DNA of 18,353 nucleotides from Acidobacteriota bacterium. Its GTDB lineage: Bacteria > Acidobacteriota > HRBIN11. Position 1 is the stretch's first letter. Every line of letters starts with the position of its first letter. Below are positions 1 to 6,254 of this stretch, one piece after another. The notes beneath the pieces were generated by a model, which was given only the letters and a program-made list of their open reading frames with translations, did not search any database and had not been told where the DNA came from. The stretch covers positions 1-18,353 of the forward strand of contig JAUQPV010000023.1 in assembly GCA_030550225.1 (NCBI GenBank). Reading direction: 5' to 3'. A program made the position numbers and the translations under genes.

Positions 1-59
1 ACTACCTGCCCGACACGGGCCGCATCCTGAAGGCCATCTACGAGACGGTCCACTACTGA
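1..59 (+). CDS. 2-oxoacid dehydrogenase E1 component, beta subunit (3' end only)
   Basis: Only the last 18 codons and the TGA stop (57-59) are in the window; the readable frame begins at base 3. The visible tail begins YLPDTGRIL, which matches the usual C-terminus of E1 beta subunits of pyruvate/branched-chain 2-oxoacid dehydrogenases (typically YLPDAERI followed by a short helix). With the E1 alpha partner, the beta subunit forms the thiamine-diphosphate decarboxylase that passes an acyl group to the E2 lipoyl arm. The E2 gene starts 42 bp downstream on the same strand, which supports the call. Identification rests on a short tail plus context, so the exact substrate class cannot be read here. 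Confidence 0.75.
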   Translation, partial: YLPDTGRILKAIYETVHY

Positions 60-61
60 GC

Positions 62-88
62 GGCTATTCGGCCGAATGGCCGGACTGC
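62..88. repeat. Minimal octamer-family palindrome between E1 beta and E2 genes
   Basis: Bases 62-71 and 72-81 are inverted copies of each other with one mismatch (a G-T pair), giving a near-perfect 20 bp palindrome with no spacer. They are followed by a further unit, GGACTGC. The words GGCTATTC and GAATGGCC belong to the same octamer family as the tract at 1382-1502. It sits between the E1 beta stop and the E2 ribosome binding site (GGAGAGG, 90-96). Confidence 0.6.
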
Positions 89-101
89 TGGAGAGGACGT
101 C

Positions 102-1373
102 ATGGCGTTCGAGTTTCGACTGCCGGATATCGGCGAAGGTATGGTCGAGGCCGAGGTCGTCAAGTGGTACGTCCAAGAAGGGGATACCATCGAGGAAGAC
201 CAGCCGATGGTCGAGCTCATGACGGATAAGGCCAACGTGGTGATCCCCTCCCCCCGGAAGGGCGTCGTCCTGAAGCGCTTCGGTCGAGAGGGCGAGGTCG
301 TCAAGGTCGGGTCCGTCCTCGTCGTGATCGGCGAGCCGGGCGAGGCCCTGGAGACGGCGGCCCGGGTCGAGGCGGCCGTCTCGGCCCCGGCGGCGCCGGC
401 GACGCCCGCACCCGCCCCGGCGCCTGGCGTCGGTGAGGCACCGCCCCCGCCGGGCCGGGTCTTGGCGACGCCCGCCACGCGGCGGCTGGCCCGGGAACTG
501 GGCGTCGACCTTCGGCAGGTTCCCCCGACAGGTCCCCACGGACGTGTGACGAAGGAGGACGTCATCCGCTTCGTCGAGGCCCAACGGGTCCCGACGGTTC
601 CACCGACGCCTGCCCCGACGCCGACGGTCCCCGTCGAAGCGCCCGTCGCCCCGGAAGTCGGCCCGCTGGCTGGCTTGGAGGAACGGGTCCCCTTACGAGG
701 GCTTCGGCGGGTGATCGCTCGACGGATGACCCAGTCCAAGCATACGGCGGCGCACTTCACGTATGTCGAAGAGGTCGACATGACGGAGCTGGTCCGTCTG
801 CGGGAGCAGATGAGGCCCGTCGCCGAGGCCCAGGGTGTGCGGCTGACGTACCTGCCGTTCATCATCAAGGCCGTCCTCATCGGCCTCAAGCGATTCCCCA
901 TCATCAATGCCTCCCTGGATGACGAGAAGGAGGAAATCGTCCTGAAGAAGTACTACCACATCGGCATCGCCGTCCAGACCGACCAGGGTCTGACGGTCCC
1001 GGTCATCCACGACGCCGACAAACGGTCCCTGCTGGACCTGGCCCGGGAGGTCGAGCGGCTGGCGACGGCCGCCCGGGAAGGTCGGCTGGCCCTTCACGAG
1101 GTCCGGGGAAGTACCTTTACGATCACGTCCTTAGGCAAGCTGGGCGGCCTGCTGGCAACGCCTATCATCAACTACCCGGAGGTCGCCATCCTGGGGGTCC
1201 ACAAGATCGAGCCCCGGCCCGTCGTGCGGGACGGTGAGATCGTCATCCGCCACATGATGAACGTCAGTCTGTCCTTTGACCACCGGGTCGTCGACGGGGC
1301 CGTCGGGGCCGAGTTCACGCAGGTCGTGCGGGAACACCTGGAGAATCCCCACCTCCTGTTCTTGCAGATGTGA
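102..1373 (+). CDS. Dihydrolipoamide acyltransferase, E2 of a branched-chain-type 2-oxoacid dehydrogenase complex
   Basis: This 423-residue protein is the core E2 of a 2-oxoacid dehydrogenase complex. It carries acyl groups on a swinging lipoyl arm from E1 to coenzyme A in the cytoplasm. It has a single N-terminal lipoyl domain (about residues 3-78) with the lipoylated lysine at K43 in the TDKA motif, an Ala/Pro linker, a peripheral subunit-binding domain (about 119-158, beginning LATPATRRLAREL), a second Pro/Thr-rich linker, and the catalytic acyltransferase domain (about 195-423). The active-site motif DHRVVDG places the catalytic His at H394 and Asp at D398. The ATG at 102 follows GGAGAGG with a 5-nt gap. 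One lipoyl domain and about 420 residues is normal for bacterial BCKDH E2. The branched-chain rather than pyruvate assignment leans on the E1 alpha neighbour. Confidence 0.93.
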   Translation: MAFEFRLPDIGEGMVEAEVVKWYVQEGDTIEEDQPMVELMTDKANVVIPSPRKGVVLKRFGREGEVVKVGSVLVVIGEPGEALETAARVEAAVSAPAAPATPAPAPAPGVGEAPPPPGRVLATPATRRLARELGVDLRQVPPTGPHGRVTKEDVIRFVEAQRVPTVPPTPAPTPTVPVEAPVAPEVGPLAGLEERVPLRGLRRVIARRMTQSKHTAAHFTYVEEVDMTELVRLREQMRPVAEAQGVRLTYLPFIIKAVLIGLKRFPIINASLDDEKEEIVLKKYYHIGIAVQTDQGLTVPVIHDADKRSLLDLAREVERLATAAREGRLALHEVRGSTFTITSLGKLGGLLATPIINYPEVAILGVHKIEPRPVVRDGEIVIRHMMNVSLSFDHRVVDGAVGAEFTQVVREHLENPHLLFLQM

Positions 1374-1381
1374 ATGCAAAG

Positions 1382-1502
1382 GGCAGTCCGGCATTCGGGA
1401 GTTCGGCAATTCGGCAGTTCGGCGGAGGGTGAGACGGACGACTGCCCCATCGCCCAATGGCCGGACTGCTGGGCTCCCGAACTCCCGGTCTGCCGAATTC
1501 CC
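1382..1502. repeat. Inverted pair of octamer tandem-repeat tracts between E2 and E1 alpha genes
   Basis: The left arm (1382-1424) is made of 8-bp units (one of 7), such as GGCAGTTC and GGCAATTC. The right arm (1439-1502) is eight consecutive octamers of the same family on the opposite strand, such as GAACTCCC. Bases 1396-1423 and 1460-1487 pair as inverted repeats at 22 of 28 positions, with a 36-bp spacer. The transcript of this gap could form a long hairpin just before the E1 alpha ribosome binding site. Confidence 0.85.
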
Positions 1503-1519
1503 AAACATCAGGGGGCGTA

Positions 1520-2638
1520 ATGAACGGGAGCGTCCGGACGGCCGAGGCGATGGTCCAAGTCCTGGACGAAGAGGGTATCGTCGTGGCCCCGGACCTGGAG
1601 CCCCACCTGCCGGTGGAGTTTCTCTGGCGGGCCTTTGAGGGCATGCTGACGGTCCGGGTCATCGACGAGCGGATGCTCATGCTTCAACGCCAGGGCCGTA
1701 TCGCCTTCTATGGGGCGGCGACGGGTCAGGAGGCGGCTATCGTCGGGAGCGGCTTGGCCCTGGAGCCCCAGGACTGGGTCTTCCCGGCCCTTCGAGAAGT
1801 CGGTGTCGCCCTCCTCCGGGGCTATTCCCTCCAAGACCTGGCCCATCAGTTGTTCGGGACTCGGGACGACATCTTGAAGGGACGTCAGATGCCCTGTCAT
1901 TACAGCGACCGCCGGGTCCGTCACGTCTCCTGGTCGAGTTGCGTCGGCAATCAGGTCCCCCAGGCCGTCGGAGTGGCCCTGGCGGCTCGCTATGTGGGGG
2001 ACCCCGTCGTCGTCATGGCCTACCTGGGGGACGGGGCCACGTCGGAGGGGGACTTCCACGTGGCGATGAACTTCGCCGCCGTCTTCCGGGCGCCCGTCGT
2101 GTTCTTCTGCCAGAACAACCACTGGGCCATTTCGGTCCCCGTGACCCGGCAGACGGCCTCAAAGACGATTGCCATCAAGGCCGTCGCTTATGGGATGGAG
2201 GGCGTGCGCGTCGACGGCAATGACCTCCTGGCCGTTTATCAGGTCACCCGTCGGGCTGTCGAGAAGGCCCGGACCGGCGGCGGCCCGACCTTCATCGAAG
2301 CCTTTACGTACCGAATGGGTGCCCACTCGACGTCGGACGACCCGAGCCGCTACCGGGACCCAGAGGAGGTCGAGCGCTGGCGTTCGCGGGACCCCATCGA
2401 GCGGTTTCGTCGTTACCTGATCTGGAAGGGCCTGTGGGATGCCGACCGGGAACAAGCCCTGGTCCAGCGTATCCGGGACGACCTGATGGCCGCCATCCAG
2501 AAGGCTGAATCGACACCGCCCCCGCCGGTCGAGAGCCTCTTCGAAGACGTGTACGCCACGCCGCCCCGGCACCTGCGGGAACAGCAAATGGCATTCGAAG
2601 CCTACCTGCGGGAGAAAGCCCGGTGGCTGGACCCGTAA
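1520..2638 (+). CDS. 2-oxoacid dehydrogenase E1 component, alpha subunit (branched-chain type)
   Basis: This 372-residue thiamine-diphosphate enzyme subunit decarboxylates branched-chain 2-oxoacids and acylates the E2 lipoyl group together with the beta subunit. The ThDP-binding motif runs from GDG at residues 170-172 to the paired Asn N199-N200. The stretch RQMPCHYSDRRVRH followed by GNQVPQAVG is typical of branched-chain E1 alpha rather than pyruvate E1 alpha. The conserved phosphorylation-loop-like segment RMGAHSTSDDPSRYR is also present. I chose the ATG at 1520 because AGGGGG (1510-1515) precedes it. The frame stays open to an ATG at 1457, but those 21 codons lie inside the octamer repeat and are probably not translated. 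Gene order beta-E2-alpha is unusual, since alpha-beta-E2 is the common one. Confidence 0.9.
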   Translation: MNGSVRTAEAMVQVLDEEGIVVAPDLEPHLPVEFLWRAFEGMLTVRVIDERMLMLQRQGRIAFYGAATGQEAAIVGSGLALEPQDWVFPALREVGVALLRGYSLQDLAHQLFGTRDDILKGRQMPCHYSDRRVRHVSWSSCVGNQVPQAVGVALAARYVGDPVVVMAYLGDGATSEGDFHVAMNFAAVFRAPVVFFCQNNHWAISVPVTRQTASKTIAIKAVAYGMEGVRVDGNDLLAVYQVTRRAVEKARTGGGPTFIEAFTYRMGAHSTSDDPSRYRDPEEVERWRSRDPIERFRRYLIWKGLWDADREQALVQRIRDDLMAAIQKAESTPPPPVESLFEDVYATPPRHLREQQMAFEAYLREKARWLDP

Positions 2639-2659
2639 ACGACTCATGAACACAAACGT

Positions 2660-2755
2660 CCCCGTCTGCGGGGGTCGGGTATTCAGGGGTCGGGGGGCAG
2701 GATCCGCTTTTCCCAGACCTTAGACCCCTGACGACCCAGCGCCGAACACCGATTC
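2660..2755. repeat. Short GC hairpin and inverted heptamer tracts between E1 alpha and accA
   Basis: A perfect 5-bp stem with a TCTG loop (2660-2673) lies 21 bp after the E1 alpha stop but has no T run, so it is a weak terminator candidate. A G-rich left tract (about 2670-2702) and a C-rich right tract of period-7 units (2714-2755, for example CAGACCT and TAGACCC) follow. TCAGGGGTC at 2683-2691 is exactly inverted at 2723-2731. The right tract ends just before the accA ribosome binding site (AGGGGGGAT, 2756-2764). Confidence 0.65.
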
Positions 2756-2772
2756 AGGGGGGATAAGGGGCT

Positions 2773-3747
2773 GTGGAAGGACCTGTCACGACGGCGGCCG
2801 TTCCCGAGTTTGAGCGACCGATCGCCGAGCTATTGAAAGAAATCGACGCCCTCCAAGCGCTGGAGCCTTCCGACCCTAAGGTCCAGCGGAAGCTCGAGCG
2901 CCTCCGAAAAAAGTTAGACACCTACCGGCGTCAGATTTATAGCCGGCTGACGCCCTGGGAAATCGTCCAAGTCGCCCGCCATCCCCAGCGACCCTATACC
3001 CTGGATTACATTCGCCTGATCTTTGACGACTTCATCGAGCTCCATGGGGACCGAAGGTACGGGGACGACCCGGCCATCGTCGCCGGCCTGGCCTTCCTGG
3101 GTGACCAGCCGATGGCCGTCGTCGGTCATCAGAAGGGTCGAGACATGCAGGAAAAGCTCCGGCGCAATTTCGGGATGCCTCACCCGGAGGGCTACCGGAA
3201 GGCGCTCCGGGTCATGAAGCTGGCCGAGAAATTCAGCCGCCCGGTCGTCACTTTTGTAGATACGCCGGGGGCTTATCCCGGTATCGGCGCCGAGGCCCGA
3301 GGCCAGGCCCAGGCCATCGCCGAAAACCTTCAAGAAATGTCACGCCTGCGGGTCCCCATCCTGGTATTCGTCATTGGGGAAGGCGGAAGCGGTGGGGCTT
3401 TGGGCATCGCCGTGGGGGACCGCATTTACATGCTCCAGTATGCGATCTACTCGGTCATCTCCCCCGAGGGCTGTGCGTCCATCCTGTGGCGGGACGCCGC
3501 CAAGGCCCGGGAGGCGGCCCAGGCCCTGCGTCTGACGGCTCGGGACCTCCTGGAGCTGGGCGTCATCGACGAGGTCCTCGAAGAACCCCTCGGCGGCGCC
3601 CACGCCGACCCCGAGGCGATGGCCCTCCGGATCAAGGACGCCATCCTGCGAGGCCTCCAAGAGCTCTGTGGGATTCCACCGGACGAACTCGTCCGACGCC
3701 GCTATGAAAAGTTCCGTCGGATGGGCGTTTTCGACGTCTGGCGCTAA
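2773..3747 (+). CDS. accA: Acetyl-CoA carboxylase carboxyltransferase subunit alpha
   Basis: AccA pairs with AccD to transfer a carboxyl group from biotin-BCCP to acetyl-CoA, giving malonyl-CoA, the first committed step of fatty acid synthesis. The protein is 324 residues, the usual AccA length. The N-terminal helical region (about 1-60) is followed by the AccA hallmark TPWEIVQVARHPQRPYTLDY. Next come ELHGDRRYGDD, the QKGRDMQEKLRRNFGMPHPEGYRKA segment (cited here in parts), FVDTPGAYPG, and the oxyanion-hole glycine stretch GEGGSGGALGI at about residues 202-212. The start is GTG at 2773, preceded by AGGGGGGAT at 2756-2764. accD is not in the window. The gene follows the dehydrogenase cluster after a 134-bp repeat-filled gap, so co-transcription is possible but not shown. 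Acyl-CoA products of branched-chain degradation and fatty acid synthesis make metabolic sense together, but that link is inference. Confidence 0.96.
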   Translation: MEGPVTTAAVPEFERPIAELLKEIDALQALEPSDPKVQRKLERLRKKLDTYRRQIYSRLTPWEIVQVARHPQRPYTLDYIRLIFDDFIELHGDRRYGDDPAIVAGLAFLGDQPMAVVGHQKGRDMQEKLRRNFGMPHPEGYRKALRVMKLAEKFSRPVVTFVDTPGAYPGIGAEARGQAQAIAENLQEMSRLRVPILVFVIGEGGSGGALGIAVGDRIYMLQYAIYSVISPEGCASILWRDAAKAREAAQALRLTARDLLELGVIDEVLEEPLGGAHADPEAMALRIKDAILRGLQELCGIPPDELVRRRYEKFRRMGVFDVWR

Positions 3748-3770
3748 GGCCTGGACTCTGCATAGTGTGT

Positions 3771-4067
3771 AGCTCGGCCATTCGGCAGTCCGGGAGCTCG
3801 GCAGGTCGGCAATAAAGCCATAAGGCCGATGGGCGAATAGGCCCGGAAATAGAGCCGTTCGGTTCGTGAGAATGGTGTCAGGATGGCCTTTCCCACAGCC
3901 TGGAGAGCACGATTTTCCCAAGTGACGGAGGGACGAAGTGGCAAGCAAGGGTCTTGGGCCGGTCGGCAGAGGGGCAGATACCACCCCGATGGGTAGGGGG
4001 CGGCCCCGGGGCTTTTTGGACCATCTGTCCATCTGCCGAACTCCCGAACTGCCGACTGCCCACCTGC
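3771..4067. repeat. Inverted pair of octamer tracts enclosing a 214-bp core, upstream of the small lipoprotein
   Basis: The left arm (3771-3810, with degenerate continuation to about 3845) has octamers such as AGCTCGGC and CATTCGGC. The right arm (4021-4067) has CCATCTGC, CGAACTCC and similar units. Bases 3783-3811 and 4026-4054 are inverted repeats matching at 24 of 29 positions. The enclosed core holds copy 1 of the ~70-bp dispersed repeat and a GC-rich stretch (3996-4017) ending in five T. Apart from these, I see no gene between accA and the lipoprotein at 4093. Confidence 0.8.
3851..3920 (+). repeat. Dispersed ~70-bp repeat, copy 1
   Basis: This segment aligns without gaps to 12067-12136 at 56 of 70 positions (80%), beginning AGAGCCGTTCGGTTCGTGAG here. 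Both copies are on the plus strand, both lie in intergenic DNA, and both neighbour octamer-family tracts. No transposase or clear terminal inverted repeat is visible. It could be a decayed mobile element, a MITE-like unit or a structured RNA or regulatory element. Confidence 0.75.
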
Positions 4068-4092
4068 CCTTGCTCTTTCAGCAGGCTGACTG

Positions 4093-4551
4093 ATGTCGCT
4101 CGAAAAGCTGTCCCTCGTGTGGCTGGCCTGGGTCGGACTTGGAAGCCTCGCCGCCTGCGGTCCGGTCCTTCAAGAGGTCCCGAATCGTTACCAAAAAGAC
4201 GGCATCGAGCTTCTCCTGGACGGCTATCCCCTGCGAGGCCTGCCACCCGTCCGGACCCATTTCATCGCGACGGTCCGCCTCCCCCAAGGGGTCTATGAGG
4301 CCCATGGGGGATGTTTTGCTGAGTACTGGGACTTTGGGGACGGCGCCGAACTTCGACGCGACCGCCATTGCGTGGAACCCGTCGAGCGAGACCCCCAAGG
4401 CCGGGTCGTTTTGGAATTCTTTGCAGAGCATCCCTTCTACCGACCGGGCACCTATGAGGTCTTTTTTGAATTGAAGCCACCGGACCTGACGGGTCCGACT
4501 CTGATCCGGGGCCGCATCCGTGTGGCCGTCCTGTCCCAAGGCGGAGGGTAG
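4093..4551 (+). CDS. Small predicted lipoprotein with PKD-like motif
   Basis: This 152-residue protein has a signal peptide with a hydrophobic core (about residues 6-19) and a lipobox LAAC, making C22 the likely lipidated residue. It is therefore predicted to be exported and membrane anchored. After the anchor, YWDFGDGAE (residues 78-86) is the signature of a PKD/immunoglobulin-like beta-sandwich, and a later RPGTYEVFFEL strand fits the same fold. A single such domain would account for the length. I cannot name a specific function; extracellular binding or structural roles are typical for PKD proteins. The ATG at 4093 has only a weak upstream GCAGG, so the start is less certain, but the signal peptide begins there cleanly. 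The 3' end overlaps the convergent lipoprotein gene by 100 bp. Confidence 0.75.
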   Translation: MSLEKLSLVWLAWVGLGSLAACGPVLQEVPNRYQKDGIELLLDGYPLRGLPPVRTHFIATVRLPQGVYEAHGGCFAEYWDFGDGAELRRDRHCVEPVERDPQGRVVLEFFAEHPFYRPGTYEVFFELKPPDLTGPTLIRGRIRVAVLSQGGG

Positions 4552-6092
4552 GGACCGGGGATTGCGAACTGTGGGTTGGCATAGAAGTCGGCCGTGACGG
4601 ATTTGTTGCCATTCATGGTGACGGTACAGGTAGACGTCGTGCCCGTACAGTCCCCACTCCACGCATTAAAGCCATAACCGGGCGCGGGCGTGGCGGTCAG
4701 CGTCACGACCGTGCCGGCCGGGAAAGAGAAGCTTTGCGTGGTACAGGTCGTCCCGCAGTTGATGCCTGCCGGGTTGCTGGTGACCGTCCCCACGCTCGAC
4801 GCCGGGCCCCCAAAGATGGTCTTCGTCACCGTCAGGGTGAAGGTCGCCTGTTGAACTGTCAGCTGTATCGTGAACGCTCGGGTCAGACCCCCAGCGGTCG
4901 TCCCGACGACCTGGAAGGTGTAGGTGCCCGGGGCCATGGTGGAGGAGACCTGGACCGTCAGGGTACTGGTGACCGAGCCGTTGGGCGGCGGCGTGACCGG
5001 GTTCGGGTTGAAGGCGCACGAGACCCCCGACGGCGGACCCGAACAGGAGAGATTCACGGCGCTGTTGAAGCCCCCGGCCGACTGGACCGTGCAGGTGGTC
5101 GTCCCGGTCCCCCCGGGAGGCACGTTCAGCGACGAGGGACTGCAGGACACGCTAAAGTCGACCGTTGCCCCCCCGACCGTCAACTGGGTCGGGAATCGGT
5201 AAGAGCCGGCGATGACCTCAAAGGGATAGGTGCCCGGGCGAACGGCTTGACTGACTCCGAGGGTCAATTGAATGCTGGCCGTCCCCCCGGCCGGCGGCTG
5301 AGAATGACCTGGCTCCAGGATGCATCGGACTCCCTCGGGTAGACCCGCACAAGACCAGTCGACGGGTTGACCGAACAGGGACTTTACGGTACACGTGGCC
5401 GTCGTCTGTCCGCCGGGTGGGGCCGTCAACGACGCCGGCTCGCAGAAGAGGCCCTCCTCCAGGCGGACCGTATTCGCCTGAATTTGGGACCCCTGGATCG
5501 TGCCCTGCACATCAACGCGCTGGCCGGGTCTTAACTGCGGCGCTCCATATGCCATCGGCCGGTACAGCGAAGCTCCGCCAAAGGAAGTGCCGCCCGTGTA
5601 CTGGACGGTGAGGGTTTGTCCCATCGCCTGAAGGGTAAATCGGGAAGCCGACGTGTCTACGCTCCCGACCACGCCCCGGACGTTGGCTTGGCTGTCGAAT
5701 TGATGGATCTTCTCTAAAGTAGCCCCGACGGTCCCGACGATGCCCGTCTGGAACCGGACTTCACAGGGGCCTTGGACCTGTATCGTCATCATCGCCGAAG
5801 CCGTTCCCGAGGCGTGGTTAAACGTCAGCGTATAGGTCCCGGCCCCAGGCGTCGGGAAGCTAAAACTTCCGTTCCCCTGGATGGCCGTCGTCTGGCCCGT
5901 CTGCTGATTCGTGACGGTGCCAGCCAGACTGAGGGCCGTCCCGGCCGTCGACAGCCACTGAACGACTTGGCCGTCCAGACGGTTTTCGCAGACGGATGGC
6001 GGGGGAACGGTGACCTCTTCATTTTTCTTGCAACCGACGATGAAAAAGGCCAACAGGAGGATGCCTCCTGCAAGACGCTGTTTCCAAACCAC
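4452..6092 (-). CDS. Large multi-domain lipoprotein (DUF5666-like domain, Ig-like modules, InlB-type repeat)
   Basis: With a GTG start at 6092 the protein is 546 residues. The signal peptide ends in the lipobox IVGC, so C21 is probably lipidated. Then come a carboxypeptidase-regulatory-like beta domain (about 30-110), a DUF5666-like domain (about 134-215, containing VRGVVGSVDT and LRPGQRVDVQGTI), and two Ser/Pro-rich Ig-like modules (about 215-300 and 310-414, both with a PPGG...TCTV motif). A Cys-containing divergent InlB B-repeat follows (about 414-502, containing GYGFNAWSGDC and MNGNKSVTADF). The last ~45 residues are Pro/Arg-rich and unlike the rest; they are encoded largely across the overlap with the opposite lipoprotein gene. 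The frame is open to 6185, but AGGAGGT sits 5 nt before the GTG and the signal peptide begins there. A surface adhesion or binding role is likely but unproven. Confidence 0.82.
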   Translation of the reverse strand: MVWKQRLAGGILLLAFFIVGCKKNEEVTVPPPSVCENRLDGQVVQWLSTAGTALSLAGTVTNQQTGQTTAIQGNGSFSFPTPGAGTYTLTFNHASGTASAMMTIQVQGPCEVRFQTGIVGTVGATLEKIHQFDSQANVRGVVGSVDTSASRFTLQAMGQTLTVQYTGGTSFGGASLYRPMAYGAPQLRPGQRVDVQGTIQGSQIQANTVRLEEGLFCEPASLTAPPGGQTTATCTVKSLFGQPVDWSCAGLPEGVRCILEPGHSQPPAGGTASIQLTLGVSQAVRPGTYPFEVIAGSYRFPTQLTVGGATVDFSVSCSPSSLNVPPGGTGTTTCTVQSAGGFNSAVNLSCSGPPSGVSCAFNPNPVTPPPNGSVTSTLTVQVSSTMAPGTYTFQVVGTTAGGLTRAFTIQLTVQQATFTLTVTKTIFGGPASSVGTVTSNPAGINCGTTCTTQSFSFPAGTVVTLTATPAPGYGFNAWSGDCTGTTSTCTVTMNGNKSVTADFYANPQFAIPGPYPPPWDRTATRMRPRIRVGPVRSGGFNSKKTS

Positions 6093-6097
6093 CGGGT

Positions 6098-6104
6098 ACC
6101 TCCT
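6098..6104 (-). promoter_or_regulatory. Ribosome binding site fixing the GTG start of the large lipoprotein
   Basis: AGGAGGT is a full Shine-Dalgarno match, 5 nt upstream of GTG at 6092. It selects this start over the in-frame ATGs at 6185 and 6140, which lie in or beside repeat DNA and would put about 30 Arg/Pro-rich residues before the signal peptide. Confidence 0.8.
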
Positions 6105-6142
6105 CGTCCCCAAAGGCGGTCTCGGGACTCGTACGGGCATAG

Positions 6143-6206
6143 CGCCTGAGTATCGAGCGTCCGGCATCCGGTGTCGGGCTCCCAAAGGGCCGAATACCCG
6201 ACATCC
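6143..6206. repeat. Octamer tract between the helicase-nuclease and large lipoprotein genes
   Basis: Eight consecutive 8-bp units can be laid out here. The left half is G-strand (GTCCGGCA, TCCGGTGT) and the right half C-strand (CGAATACC, CGACATCC). TGTCGGG at 6172-6178 is exactly inverted at 6197-6203, extendable to 9 pairs with one G-T. The words match the family at 1382-1502. Confidence 0.65.
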
Positions 6207-6234
6207 AATCGTTGGATTATCGGACCTCGAGGTC
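6203..6234. other. Two adjacent palindromes just downstream of the helicase-nuclease stop
   Basis: ATCCAA (6203-6208) and TTGGAT (6212-6217) form a 6-bp stem with a 3-nt loop. GACCTCGAGGTC (6223-6234) is a perfect 12-bp palindrome. They lie 21-52 bases past the helicase-nuclease stop codon (6255-6257, minus strand). There is no T run, so a Rho-independent terminator is not supported; RNA stabilising hairpin or protein-binding site are alternatives. Confidence 0.45.
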
Positions 6235-6254
6235 GGGCTGTTGTCGGAGGGGTC

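Noticed and set aside
53..907. 284-codon open frame on the minus strand opposite E2
   Set aside because: It is Arg/Ser/Thr/Gly-rich low-complexity translation antisense to a clear E2 gene, with no family resemblance.
1457..1519. N-terminal extension of E1 alpha from an upstream ATG
   Set aside because: The codons lie wholly inside the octamer repeat, and AGGGGG directly precedes the ATG at 1520.
3851..3920. Insertion sequence remnant at the dispersed repeat
   Set aside because: No transposase similarity, terminal inverted repeats or target-site duplications could be read, so it is kept only as an unclassified repeat.
3996..4017. Rho-independent terminator (GC-rich stretch followed by TTTTT)
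   Set aside because: GCCCCGGGGC has no room for a loop and the alternative GGGG-cgg-CCCC stem is four bases from the T run. No gene needs a plus-strand terminator there, so support is too weak.
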